Shown one piece after another: positions 55,079 through 64,000 of a stretch of 64,000 bases of DNA; positions within the stretch are counted from its first letter, which is position 1, and each line of letters starts with the position of its first letter. The notes beneath the pieces were generated by a model. The model saw nothing but the letters and a program-made list of their open reading frames with translations. It did not search any database and was not told the origin of the DNA. Both the position numbers and the translations under genes were made by a program. This DNA comes from Ruegeria sp. HKCCD4315 (GTDB taxonomy: Bacteria; Pseudomonadota; Alphaproteobacteria; Rhodobacterales; Rhodobacteraceae): assembly GCF_013112245.1 (NCBI RefSeq), contig NZ_WVRN01000002.1:620001-684000 (forward strand), in the 5' to 3' direction.

Positions 55079-56169
55079 ATCAAGGTTCCATAAGCAATCA
55101 CGGCCAGAGCAACGACCAGAATGAAAAACAACACTAGCAAAGACGCCTTGTGCCCACCCGACCGGCCACGCTTTTGCCGGGTTTTGCGCATCTCCGGTTT
55201 TCGTGTGACGTTAGGCTCCAGCTGTTGCGATTTGATCTGGGGCACGTCCAGATCAATCTCTGCGACCCTTGCATAGTCACGCGCGGTTCGAATGCGATCA
55301 CGCGGTAAAAGCTTGCACCCCAAGTCAATCGCGTTCAGCAGGGCGTCATCATACGTATCCTGTACCCTGTTGCGGACCAGATTTTGACGCACGGGAACAT
55401 ACGGGTCACGCCCGGAAGAGCGCACGTCTTGCCAACGCTCTTCCGCATTGGGCGGCAAACTTTGGGATACCATTTCGTACAGGATCACTGACAATGCGAA
55501 TAGATCGCTCCACGGTCCTTCATGTACGCCCCCAGCCAAACCCGTCTTTTCGGGGGGGAACTGTTCAATCGCTGCGTATTTCCGCGTGAACATTGACGCC
55601 AGCCCGCTGGATTTTCCCATTAAACGCGCGGCCCCAAAGTCGATCAGGATAGGCTGACCATCTTTTCGGATCATGACATTTGCTGGCTTCATATCCCGAT
55701 GCACAACACCCACCTTGTGCACTGCATCCAAAGCCCCGAGCATAGACCGCAGAAAAGTCTTTACCAGTTCCTGCGGCACCGATCCGCGTGCATCGATCAT
55801 ACGCGCCATCATCCGGTCCAGCGGGTCGCCATGGATGTATTCCATCACACAATAGGCTGTACCGTGTTTGCGGAAAGCGGCGCGCACGCGCATCAGGCCC
55901 TGCTGCTGTGGCAGATCACGCAGCAAATTGGCCTCCTGCAGAAACGCCTCCAGCCCCATGTGAAACAGCTGCCGCCCCTCTGACGTCGGAGCAACTGCAT
56001 TGTTGGGCCCTCGGTTCGCATAATCTGCCGGAAAATACTCCTTGATCGCGAACCTTTCACCGGTTTCCCGATTGCGCGACTGATAGGTAATGCCAAAGCC
56101 CCCTTGCCCCAGCACGTCCCCCAGGACGTAGCCGGCAAAGGTTTCTCCCTTTGGCAAGTGAACGGACAC
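55075..56169 (-). CDS. Tail-anchored Ser/Thr protein kinase 2
   Basis: The 364-residue Hanks-type kinase of the PpkA-like subgroup has GQGGFGITY, Lys43 in FAIKEYFPADYAN (the KEYFP signature), HRDMKPAN at 157-164, DFGAA (177-181) and an APE-like AAIEQF. The C-terminus is basic and ends in one membrane helix (342-362), so it is cytoplasmic and tail-anchored. All canonical catalytic residues are present, unlike kinase 1, whose HRD loop is altered. The PP2C gene precedes it by eight bases. Confidence 0.94.
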   Translation of the reverse strand: MSVHLPKGETFAGYVLGDVLGQGGFGITYQSRNRETGERFAIKEYFPADYANRGPNNAVAPTSEGRQLFHMGLEAFLQEANLLRDLPQQQGLMRVRAAFRKHGTAYCVMEYIHGDPLDRMMARMIDARGSVPQELVKTFLRSMLGALDAVHKVGVVHRDMKPANVMIRKDGQPILIDFGAARLMGKSSGLASMFTRKYAAIEQFPPEKTGLAGGVHEGPWSDLFALSVILYEMVSQSLPPNAEERWQDVRSSGRDPYVPVRQNLVRNRVQDTYDDALLNAIDLGCKLLPRDRIRTARDYARVAEIDLDVPQIKSQQLEPNVTRKPEMRKTRQKRGRSGGHKASLLVLFFILVVALAVIAYGTLM

Positions 56170-56177
56170 GGGCGGGG

Positions 56178-57386
56178 CTACTCCTGATCTATTGCACCTA
56201 AGGACGGTTGCTCGTCCTGATTGGTCACTTCGTCCGGGGTTTGATCCTCGGCGGCTTCAGATGATTCAGCTGGTGCACTGCTTTCATCCGTATCACTTTC
56301 ATCGGTTGCATCCGGCTCAACTTCAGGCACCTGAGTGTCAGCCTCGTCAGACGGCGCGATCTGTTCCCCATCCGATGTGTCATCTGACGGTTCCGGATCG
56401 GTCGTAACCGAACGATCGCCTATGCTACGCTCTTCCTGAGACGGTGCCGCCGTCTCTTGCGCGGGATCAGGCTCGGTCTCGGCCACTTCTTCGCCTTTGA
56501 AGGTGAGCGCGCCAACAGCGGCCCCAATCGCCAAAGCGCCAAGGCCAATTGCAGCATATTTCAACGTTTTCTTATTGTTTTCTGCACCGTTGAAAGCCCA
56601 TTGGCTGCCGCGAAGCATACTGCTCATGCCATCTTGAACATGGGCATAAACAACAACCGTTGTATTATCCTGCTTTGGCTTACCTTTCGCTTCGACCGCG
56701 TTCAGCAAGTCCGAGGCAACGCCACGCATATCTCTGCTTTTGCCGTTTTGCAGAACGCTAGCGATTTCGGCTTGGGGCAATGTGTCCAGCCCGTCCGAAC
56801 ACGCCAATACCACGTCGCCGGGCTTGAGGCTTATTGCATTGACGTCCGTCAACGAGATCCGATCGCCCATGAGCGCAGACCGCAGCGCGTTGCGGCGTGG
56901 ATGATTGTCCGCCTCTTCTTGCGTGATCTGGCCTGCGGCCACCATTTGCAGCAATTCGCCATAAAGCGAATGATCTGCGTTCAGCTTTTTCAACCTCCCG
57001 TCGCGTAGCAGAAACAGACTGCTGTCGCCCACGGAAACCCAAACCAGACGATCCCCCAGTTTGAGTGCAGCAATCAGTGTGCAACCCATACCCTTTAGGT
57101 CGGGCTGGCTGGCGATCTTCTGACGCAGTGCTTCATTCGCTGCGGTCAACGAATCCTGCAAACGTTCACGCGGGCGCGGTGCGACCGAGCCTTCGATGAA
57201 ATGAGATTTAAAGACCGACAGCGCCAGATTTGCCGCCACCTCGCCCCCGGCATGGCCGCCCATTCCATCGGCGACCAGCATGAGGATATCGGATTTTGGG
57301 TCGCGCTCGTTTTGAAAAACGATGTCGAACGCGTCTTCCTGGTTCTCTCGCTGACCCAGGCTCTGTTTGCCGCTGATGATTGTCAT
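56178..57386 (-). CDS. Membrane PP2C-type Ser/Thr phosphatase
   Basis: The 402-residue phosphatase reverses the kinases' phosphorylation. The metal-dependent PP2C domain (about 1-255) has QRENQEDAF, VADGMGGHAGGE (Asp40), VSVGDSSLFLL, SDGLDTLP and KQDNTTVVV (Asp240). One membrane helix (276-295) follows, then a roughly 100-residue periplasmic tail extremely rich in Asp, Glu, Ser, Thr and Pro. PppA of T6SS clusters is a soluble PP2C; the membrane anchor and acidic tail are extra features. The gene is five bases from the FHA gene upstream. Confidence 0.93.
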   Translation of the reverse strand: MTIISGKQSLGQRENQEDAFDIVFQNERDPKSDILMLVADGMGGHAGGEVAANLALSVFKSHFIEGSVAPRPRERLQDSLTAANEALRQKIASQPDLKGMGCTLIAALKLGDRLVWVSVGDSSLFLLRDGRLKKLNADHSLYGELLQMVAAGQITQEEADNHPRRNALRSALMGDRISLTDVNAISLKPGDVVLACSDGLDTLPQAEIASVLQNGKSRDMRGVASDLLNAVEAKGKPKQDNTTVVVYAHVQDGMSSMLRGSQWAFNGAENNKKTLKYAAIGLGALAIGAAVGALTFKGEEVAETEPDPAQETAAPSQEERSIGDRSVTTDPEPSDDTSDGEQIAPSDEADTQVPEVEPDATDESDTDESSAPAESSEAAEDQTPDEVTNQDEQPSLGAIDQE

Positions 57387-57391
57387 CTGGA

Positions 57392-58006
57392 TCAGTCGTC
57401 AGAGCTTTCGGCCAGTTCAGACCAGTCAAAATCCTCGTTACAGAAGGCCACAAAGCGCACATGCGTCTGTTTCGACAACTCGATCAGCGCGTAATTCTCC
57501 AGCGGCATGGTCGTTGCCACGATCTGGCCGTTGATCCGGCTGATGTTCCGCCCGGTCCCCGGCGCCGCAAAGAACACTCGGTTTGCGTCATCGAAGATAA
57601 CCCGCAGATGGTCCTTGCCGGAAATCATCTTGTCGCCGAAATCCAGGGCCACACGCTCATCACCATCCCGGCCCAAAGTGTTCATGCCAGAGCCCAGATT
57701 GACCGATTGGCCAAGGCCCGGACCTTTGACTACGACCAGCCATCCGGTGATGGGATCGACCATAGGATCGAACTCGGCCTTTCCCGAAAACTCTTTGGAC
57801 ATCCCGCCATGATAAATCTGAGTTTTCTCGGATTCGACGTATTCGGTTGGAGCTTCGCTGAACGACGACCCGCCAATCGCGTGTGTCGGTTCGTTGTCAG
57901 ACGGAGAAATGCTCTCGGTAAACCCTTCATCCGAGCCGAAATCCACGTCGCTCAGCTCTTCTTCGTCCTTGTCGAACAGCCAGCTGGTTTTGTTGTCATT
58001 TCCCAT
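57392..58006 (-). CDS. Cytoplasmic FHA-domain protein
   Basis: The start is the ATG at 58006, preceded by AAGG, giving 204 residues. The acidic N-terminus (EEELSDVDFGSDEGFTES) contains threonine-centred segments TEYVESEKTQIYHGG that recall the phospho-threonine tails of GarA/OdhI. The C-terminal FHA domain (about 85-190) has LGRDGDERV, SGKDH and NISRING in place of the usual SSNGT. It is likely a kinase substrate and adaptor. It is soluble, whereas the other three FHA proteins of the cluster are membrane-bound. Confidence 0.85.
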   Translation of the reverse strand: MGNDNKTSWLFDKDEEELSDVDFGSDEGFTESISPSDNEPTHAIGGSSFSEAPTEYVESEKTQIYHGGMSKEFSGKAEFDPMVDPITGWLVVVKGPGLGQSVNLGSGMNTLGRDGDERVALDFGDKMISGKDHLRVIFDDANRVFFAAPGTGRNISRINGQIVATTMPLENYALIELSKQTHVRFVAFCNEDFDWSELAESSDD

Positions 58007-58041
58007 TGTTTTCACCTTTCCTGTTCAGTTGATCCCGCGGC

Positions 58042-59559
58042 CTATGCCCGGACCAGTTTCAGGCGTACGGACCCAAGGCCCACAGTGTCACCTACATTAA
58101 TCTTCTGCGCGCCTTTGATTTTGCGGTCATTCACAAGCGTGCCGTTCAGACTGTCCAGATCGCTGAGCGTAAACCGCCCGTCCTGAGTTCCGCTCAGCTC
58201 GGCATGGACACGCGACACGCCACCGTCAGGGATGACCACTGCGTTAGTGCTGCTGCGCCCCAGCGTCGAACGGCCTGCCGGAACCGGGAAGCGATGCCCG
58301 TTATCGACACGCACCAGATAAGCTACCGGAGGTGGAGCATATGCTGCGGTCGGTGCGCTGTCTTGCGCGGGCATTTCCGTTACATCCTGCAGATCATCTG
58401 GACCAAGATCGTCCAGATCATCCTCTTCTTCGGTGCCACCCCGGCGCATAAGCAAAACCGCCAGCAAAAGGGCCAGCAGGGCAATAACACCAGCGCCAAT
58501 ATAGACATAAAGCGCAGGCAGGCCAAAAATCAGCGGTTCTTCCTCAGCGGGCTCGGCTGGTTCCTCCGGTTCTACCGCTGCAACGTTTACGGGCTGGAAT
58601 TCAGCTGAGTAGCTTTTGGTCTGGGTTTGACCAGGCTGCCCAACCACCGGTTCAATCATGTCGATTGTGATCCGTGCCGGGGCCGGATCACCAACCGGCA
58701 CAATCAGCCCAGAGCCTTTGACAGCGTTTCCGTAGCTGCGGATAAAACTGGAAACAACAGTGTTTGCCGTCTGCTGGTTCTGCAGGAAAACTTCTTCCAT
58801 CAACCCGTTTTGTGGGTCGGTCAGGCGTTTCAAAACATCTATGCCGCGGGTGGTGCGCGCATTGCCTTGCGCGCGCCAGAACATCCCCAAAGCAGAGACC
58901 GACACGCCAGCCTTTTCCGCCGCTTCCGAAATTTCTTCGACCGTGGCCAGCCCTTCTTCGTCGCCATCAGTGATCAGGATCAGGTTCTTTAGAAGAACAT
59001 CGTCCTGCTCGCTCAGCAGTTCTATCGCCCGCGTGGAATTCGCCACCAAACGCGTGTTCTGTTCTTTGATTTCCAGCCCATCGATTACGTCTTCGGCCCG
59101 AGACCGACTGGTGGAGAACGGCGAAAGCTCGACAATATCGTTGCCAAAGCCGTAGATCGCCACTTTCTCATCCGGTGGCAGGTTGGCTACCACGCGTGAA
59201 ATGAGGTCGCGCTCTCGGGTCCAACTACGTACGCGACCGCTGCGATCCCCGACCGACAGGTCAATCAGAACCATCGTGGCGGACAGAGTCAGGTTTCCGG
59301 GGATTTCATCAACGTCTTTCACGAACTCAAAATCGGCTTGGCTGTCGCCCAACGACCGAAAGCTCATGCCACCCCGTTCGTTGCCCGAAGGGACGCGCAC
59401 CAGGCAACTGTCTTCTGGCGCGGGCTTTGCAGGAGCGCAATCGAGAATGGCAAGACCCGTCGCTGGCGCGCGTGTCTTACCGTCTTGCGCGGTGGCCGCG
59501 CCTGCAAAAAACATTGCAGCCGCAACCGCAATAAATGTGCGTGAAATTCCGTAGGTCAC
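58042..59559 (-). CDS. Periplasmic vWA protein with cytoplasmic FHA domain
   Basis: I take the start at the GTG at 59559, which gives a clean signal peptide (ending GAATAQ) and 505 residues; a TTG eight codons upstream is the alternative. Order: vWA domain (about 95-270, LIDLSVGDRSGR, ILITDGDEEG) with the metal site DLSVG rather than DxSxS, a Pro/Glu linker, a membrane helix (about 348-378, YIGAGVIALLALLLAVLLMR), an acidic linker and a C-terminal FHA domain (TLGRSSTNAVVIPDGGVSRV, SLNGT). It mirrors the protease-FHA protein in topology. It lies between the FHA and lipoprotein genes. Confidence 0.9.
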   Translation of the reverse strand: MTYGISRTFIAVAAAMFFAGAATAQDGKTRAPATGLAILDCAPAKPAPEDSCLVRVPSGNERGGMSFRSLGDSQADFEFVKDVDEIPGNLTLSATMVLIDLSVGDRSGRVRSWTRERDLISRVVANLPPDEKVAIYGFGNDIVELSPFSTSRSRAEDVIDGLEIKEQNTRLVANSTRAIELLSEQDDVLLKNLILITDGDEEGLATVEEISEAAEKAGVSVSALGMFWRAQGNARTTRGIDVLKRLTDPQNGLMEEVFLQNQQTANTVVSSFIRSYGNAVKGSGLIVPVGDPAPARITIDMIEPVVGQPGQTQTKSYSAEFQPVNVAAVEPEEPAEPAEEEPLIFGLPALYVYIGAGVIALLALLLAVLLMRRGGTEEEDDLDDLGPDDLQDVTEMPAQDSAPTAAYAPPPVAYLVRVDNGHRFPVPAGRSTLGRSSTNAVVIPDGGVSRVHAELSGTQDGRFTLSDLDSLNGTLVNDRKIKGAQKINVGDTVGLGSVRLKLVRA

Positions 59560-59635
59560 GATCCCAAGACCCCCCTCAGGCAAGACGTCCCGGTCGTCGC
59601 ATGCGTCGACAAGCGCCGACCTGACGTGTTTCGTA

Positions 59636-60103
59636 TCAGATTGACAGCGCGCGGTAGGCTGACTTGATCCGGCTCAACTCCGAACGCACCACAGATGGGC
59701 TGGCCCCTGCGGCAACATCCCGTTCAACAGCGTTGAGCTGGCTGTCCAGAGCCTGCACTTGTTGCAGTTTGGCCGGATCCGATGCCGAAGCGGCACGCGC
59801 CTTGGCCCCTTGCGCCTTTACATCGGCAATCTGCTGCCGCAGCGCGTTAATCTCGCTTTGGTTGGCGTCACGCTGTGCTGCCAACTGTGCGTTACGCTGT
59901 TCAGCAGCTTTGTTCTGGGCCAGGATAGCGTCCGCCTGCGCTTTGTTCTGCGCAATCTGGCGGTCGTATTCACCCGAGTTTAAGTTTGCAATGTTGTCGA
60001 AAAGTGTTGCCGTAGTCGGGTCAGTCGACCCTGTACATCCTGCTACTGTGATGACGGAAACCAGTACGAGCGGTTTCGAGAAACGAAAAAGATCAGAGTT
60101 CAT
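59636..60103 (-). CDS. Coiled-coil lipoprotein
   Basis: The start is the ATG at 60103 (GTG at 60112 is possible), giving 155 residues with a lipobox VAGC (lipidated Cys23). The mature protein is mostly a Gln/Ala/Asn-rich coiled coil (about 45-130, AQADAILAQNKAAEQRN, LRQQIADVKAQGAKARAA). No catalytic domain. It follows another lipoprotein gene, separated by a hairpin, and precedes the vWA-FHA gene. It could play the part of TagQ, the outer-membrane lipoprotein upstream of TagR in T6SS clusters; similarity is by type and position only. Confidence 0.75.
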   Translation of the reverse strand: MNSDLFRFSKPLVLVSVITVAGCTGSTDPTTATLFDNIANLNSGEYDRQIAQNKAQADAILAQNKAAEQRNAQLAAQRDANQSEINALRQQIADVKAQGAKARAASASDPAKLQQVQALDSQLNAVERDVAAGASPSVVRSELSRIKSAYRALSI

Positions 60104-60122
60104 TTTACACACTTATGATTAG

Positions 60123-60151
60123 AAAACCCGCGCCTGTCGCCAGGCGCGGGT
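60123..60151 (-). terminator. Hairpin between the two lipoprotein genes
   Basis: ACCCGCGCCTG at 60126-60136 (plus strand) pairs perfectly with CAGGCGCGGGT at 60141-60151 around TCGC. On the minus strand a TTTTC run follows, so it fits a rho-independent terminator after the glycine-zipper lipoprotein gene. It may lower, rather than stop, transcription into the rest of the cluster. Confidence 0.75.
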
Positions 60152-60162
60152 CAAAGAAATTC

Positions 60163-60867
60163 TTAAAGAAGGTTGATGGACGCACGTGTGCGCGCAAGGC
60201 GATTCTTATTGCTGACTGCCGCGTTGGTCGCGCCACCCAGACCGGGTTGGCCCTTGCTGGATGCGGTGCGCAACTCGGAAATCGTTTTGTCCATATTCTG
60301 TTCACTGCGCTTCAGCTCGTTCGACACAACCTGACGGTTCGATTTGATCGCGTTGACGCGCTTGTTGTAGGCGGACTGTGACAGTTGCCCACCGTCCAGC
60401 TGCCGACGCAGAGACTTCAACTCGGCGTTTTGCGACGCCAGAACCGAACGCAGGTTCGCCTGAACCGAATTCAGCTGAGTGCTTACGTTGGACAGGTTGG
60501 CCAGAACGGCCTTGCTGTTGACGATTTCAACATTCTTGGCTGCAGCTTTCTTGCCAACCTGGTTGCCGCCGACACCACCGATCAAGCCGCCTGCCGCTGC
60601 ACCAGCGGCACAATCACTGGCACCGCCGCCAAGCAGCAAGGCCACGCCACAGCCCACTGCGGCACCGGCCAGTGCGCCCTGCACCGTATTGTTCACGATG
60701 ATATCCTTTGAAACCTGATCAAGGCTGCGCACCTGTTTCTCAAGTTGCTTTTCCTGCTGCGTCTTGCCCGCAACTGCCGACGATGTGGCAGATTGAATTG
60801 TTTCTTCAGTACAGGCTGACAGTAGCAATGAAAAAGCGGCAAAAATGGAAATAGCGACTGAACGCAT
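60163..60867 (-). CDS. Glycine-zipper lipoprotein with coiled coil
   Basis: The start is the ATG at 60867, eight bases after GGAG; the longer TTG frame adds one residue. The 234-residue protein has a lipobox LSAC (Cys19), a glycine-zipper region (about 65-115, GALAGAAVGCGVALLLGGG, GGLIGGVGGNQVGKKAAAKN) and a long coiled coil (about 120-190, NVSTQLNSVQANLRS). Glycine zippers suggest membrane insertion or oligomerisation. It is the first minus-strand gene of the cluster and is divergent from the membrane-FHA pair. Its exact role is unknown. Confidence 0.8.
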   Translation of the reverse strand: MRSVAISIFAAFSLLLSACTEETIQSATSSAVAGKTQQEKQLEKQVRSLDQVSKDIIVNNTVQGALAGAAVGCGVALLLGGGASDCAAGAAAGGLIGGVGGNQVGKKAAAKNVEIVNSKAVLANLSNVSTQLNSVQANLRSVLASQNAELKSLRRQLDGGQLSQSAYNKRVNAIKSNRQVVSNELKRSEQNMDKTISELRTASSKGQPGLGGATNAAVSNKNRLARTRASINLL

Positions 60868-60905
60868 CAAGTAACTCCGTACATATAAATTATTCTTCGT
60901 AGTTG

Positions 60906-60935
60906 ATTATGAACTCACATACTTTTTATTTTCAA
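60906..60935 (-). promoter_or_regulatory. Candidate sigma-70 promoter of the signalling cluster
   Basis: On the minus strand TTGAAA (60930-60935) and CATAAT (60906-60911) are 18 bases apart, about 40 bases upstream of the glycine-zipper lipoprotein ATG, in an AT-rich divergent intergenic region. This is a visual match only. Confidence 0.4.
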
Positions 60936-61028
60936 TCAACGATTCGCGTGTTCGCGTGATTAACAAAAATCGATGACGTTTGGTGCGGCTTATATTATGG
61001 ACACTTTCTCTCAAAGCTTGGTTACAAT

Positions 61029-61580
61029 ATGAAATTACCCTTTGAAGTCAGAGACAAAATCTCTCTTGCAAATGATGTTTTTTCTTTTCTTGGCAACATT
61101 GGCGCCGGAATTGGCGCATTGTTGGCATTTCTTGGAATTACCTCTAATTTAGCGAACAATACCACAAATGTCATATTTAATGTTCAGGTTTCTTCACTCT
61201 CGCTACCGGTGCGCCTTACACTTCTACTTTTGATTGCAGCGGCTTTGGGATGGGGGATTGGGGCAGTTGTTGGAAAACTCTGCCGTTCCAGAAATGACTC
61301 GCTGAGTTTCATAGCATATATTGTTGCTCTGCTCTGGGGGGGCTTGATGGTCGGGGCGGCTGACTGGCTTGCTGTTGCACCGCGCCATCAGGTCTTGTCC
61401 GAGACCTTGTTGTTCACCGTGGCCGGAACCGGACTGGCCCTTTGGATCGCCGGATTCCATTTCCAAAGCGCCTCTTCAAGGAGCAAGCGCATACTGCGTG
61501 TTCAATGCGATGCGTTGCTTTTGTTTTCGATTGGTTCAGCCTTGTTCTTGGCACTGACACTGTTGGGGGCAGGCACATGA
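61029..61580 (+). CDS. Multi-pass membrane protein of the signalling cluster
   Basis: The 183-residue protein has five predicted helices: GNIGAGIGALLAFLGI, LTLLLLIAAALGWGIGAVVG, SFIAYIVALLWGGLMVGAA, LLFTVAGTGLALWIAGF and ALLLFSIGSALFLALTLLG. No family is recognised. It is divergent from the cluster's lipoprotein genes and overlaps the FHA gene downstream (ATGA), so the two products probably work together at the membrane. Confidence 0.75.
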   Translation: MKLPFEVRDKISLANDVFSFLGNIGAGIGALLAFLGITSNLANNTTNVIFNVQVSSLSLPVRLTLLLLIAAALGWGIGAVVGKLCRSRNDSLSFIAYIVALLWGGLMVGAADWLAVAPRHQVLSETLLFTVAGTGLALWIAGFHFQSASSRSKRILRVQCDALLLFSIGSALFLALTLLGAGT

Positions 61581-62320
61581 AGCTTGGTGGTCCACTAGAT
61601 TCCAAAAGCGCGGCACGCTTGCTGAGCGCGGCCGCAATACTCGACTTCATGTTTCTTGGCTTTGTGCTGGCAACCATAGAACCTGTCCTGCGTCAGGAAT
61701 TGGGGTTGCGCCACGTCGGCCTGGCCTTGCCAATCGGGCTCTATGTGGCTCTTGTACTGATCTATTGGCTGATCTGCGAAGGGTTCCTAGGTGGGCTGAG
61801 CCTTGGGCGCTACGCCATGCGCCTGAACATGCGGGACAAGCAAGGTAAACCCATTTCACCTGTGCGGCGATCCACCCGCGCCGTCAAAAAGATCATGTCT
61901 CTAGGTCTTACAGGAATGAACCCCAATGCCGTTTCGGGATATGACCGAGCGGCTGAGGTGACATGGTACAGCCCCATGGCACCGCGCCCCCTGGCCTATT
62001 GGCAGCTTGCCGTAATGGATGGCCCGGATCGCGGCAAAGTCATCGAGTTTCGGAAGGTGGCGGGCTTGCAGAAATCCCATCAAATCAAGATTGGCCGCGA
62101 TCCAAACTGGGCAGATCTGACACTGTCCCGCAGCGAAAAAGCCTCGGGCCAACATTGTGTGTTAAGGGTTGAAAAGAAGGGTGTTCTGTACATCCGGGAC
62201 ATGAACTCTTCCAACGGCACCTGGACAGGTGGTCGCCGGGTTGGACCCGAAAAATGGATGCCTCTGGCACCAGACGGTCGGTTCCGCGTCGGGAATATAA
62301 CGGTCGCTGTGCTGCGGTGA
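61577..62320 (+). CDS. RDD-like membrane protein with C-terminal FHA domain
   Basis: The start at the ATG at 61577 overlaps the previous stop (ATGA), giving 247 residues. The N-terminal half resembles RDD membrane proteins (ILDFMFLGFVLATIEPVL, YVALVLIYWLICEGFLGG, SLGRYAMRLNMRDKQGKPIS, and the YDRAAEVTWY end). The C-terminal half is an FHA domain (IKIGRDPNWADLTLSRSEKA, SSNGT, FRVGNITVAVLR). It is the fourth FHA protein of the region, and again the FHA side is expected to face the cytoplasm. It ends before a strong terminator shared with katG. Confidence 0.85.
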   Translation: MKLGGPLDSKSAARLLSAAAILDFMFLGFVLATIEPVLRQELGLRHVGLALPIGLYVALVLIYWLICEGFLGGLSLGRYAMRLNMRDKQGKPISPVRRSTRAVKKIMSLGLTGMNPNAVSGYDRAAEVTWYSPMAPRPLAYWQLAVMDGPDRGKVIEFRKVAGLQKSHQIKIGRDPNWADLTLSRSEKASGQHCVLRVEKKGVLYIRDMNSSNGTWTGGRRVGPEKWMPLAPDGRFRVGNITVAVLR

Positions 62321-62412
62321 TGCGATCATAAGCCGCTGCTTCAAGTTTCAAACGCTCCAGCTTAGTTTCGCTGGCTGCAACCACCTTGAACCAGTTGACG
62401 GGTCTTCAATTG

Positions 62413-62446
62413 AAAACCAGGCGAGGGAATCCTCGCCTGGTTTTTT
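62413..62446. terminator. Strong bidirectional terminator between FHA gene and katG
   Basis: A perfect 14-base stem AAAACCAGGCGAGG / CCTCGCCTGGTTTT (62413-62426 and 62431-62444) with loop GAAT is followed by a T-run on the plus strand and by TTTTC on the minus strand. It lies between convergent genes and can terminate both. Confidence 0.92.
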
Positions 62447-62452
62447 CATACT

Positions 62453-64000
<1,548 letters not shown>

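Noticed and set aside
46715..62320. A complete type VI secretion system locus
   Set aside because: Only the regulatory (kinase, phosphatase, FHA, TagRST-like) parts are present. No sheath, baseplate, Hcp, VgrG, ClpV or TssJLM-type genes were seen in the window.

Overview
The window looks like a chromosomal segment of a marine alphaproteobacterium, most likely the Rhodobacteraceae/Roseobacter group. The basis is the gene complement (DUF1403 and DUF2793 proteins, a STAS-fused MlaE, an RTX-type secreted protein remnant, cyoABCD with EmrAB, a moderately GC-rich sequence). This is inference from family knowledge, not a database search. No rRNA, tRNA, CRISPR array or intact insertion sequence was seen.

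Region by region. 0.3-9.6 kb is a surface-polysaccharide locus: rfbCBDA makes dTDP-L-rhamnose, followed by a family 2 glycosyltransferase, a SAM methyltransferase, two tandem WbsX (GH99-like) proteins and a TylF-type methyltransferase. 10.1-12.8 kb is a decay zone. A secreted protein gene with RTX and dockerin-like repeats is broken by two stops and two frameshifts. It abuts, head to head, an HlyD adaptor that has lost its N-terminus. 12.9-20.6 kb carries a response regulator, a hybrid sensor kinase, aspartate 4-decarboxylase, the aspartate:alanine antiporter and an alkaline-phosphatase-superfamily hydrolase. 20.9-24.8 kb is a Mla-type lipid transport operon. 24.9-31.4 kb is EmrAB-type efflux downstream of the cytochrome bo3 quinol oxidase operon. 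31.6-32.8 kb is an MltB-type lytic transglycosylase. 33.5-39.0 kb supplies UDP-glucose, GDP-mannose and UDP-glucuronate (galU, manC, ugd) around a DUF2793 gene. 39.2-46.7 kb holds a membrane fatty acid hydroxylase with a divergent LysR regulator, a DUF1403 gene, an ECF sigma/anti-sigma pair divergent from a YceI-cytochrome c fusion, and an MsbA-like ABC exporter. 62.5-64 kb is the 3' part of katG, running off the window.

The most striking region is 46.7-62.3 kb. Thirteen mostly overlapping minus-strand genes plus two divergent genes encode two Ser/Thr kinases, a PP2C phosphatase, four FHA proteins (three of them membrane-anchored), two vWA proteins, a periplasmic FGE-fold protein without the catalytic cysteines, an FtsX-like permease with its ATPase, a trypsin-like protease joined through a membrane segment to FHA, and two coiled-coil lipoproteins. 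The parts match the type VI secretion threonine-phosphorylation pathway (TagQRST, PpkA, PppA, Fha), yet no T6SS structural gene lies in the window. I infer a stand-alone envelope-to-cytoplasm phosphosignalling system in which periplasmic sensing modules are wired to FHA readers. This is the main candidate for an undescribed system.
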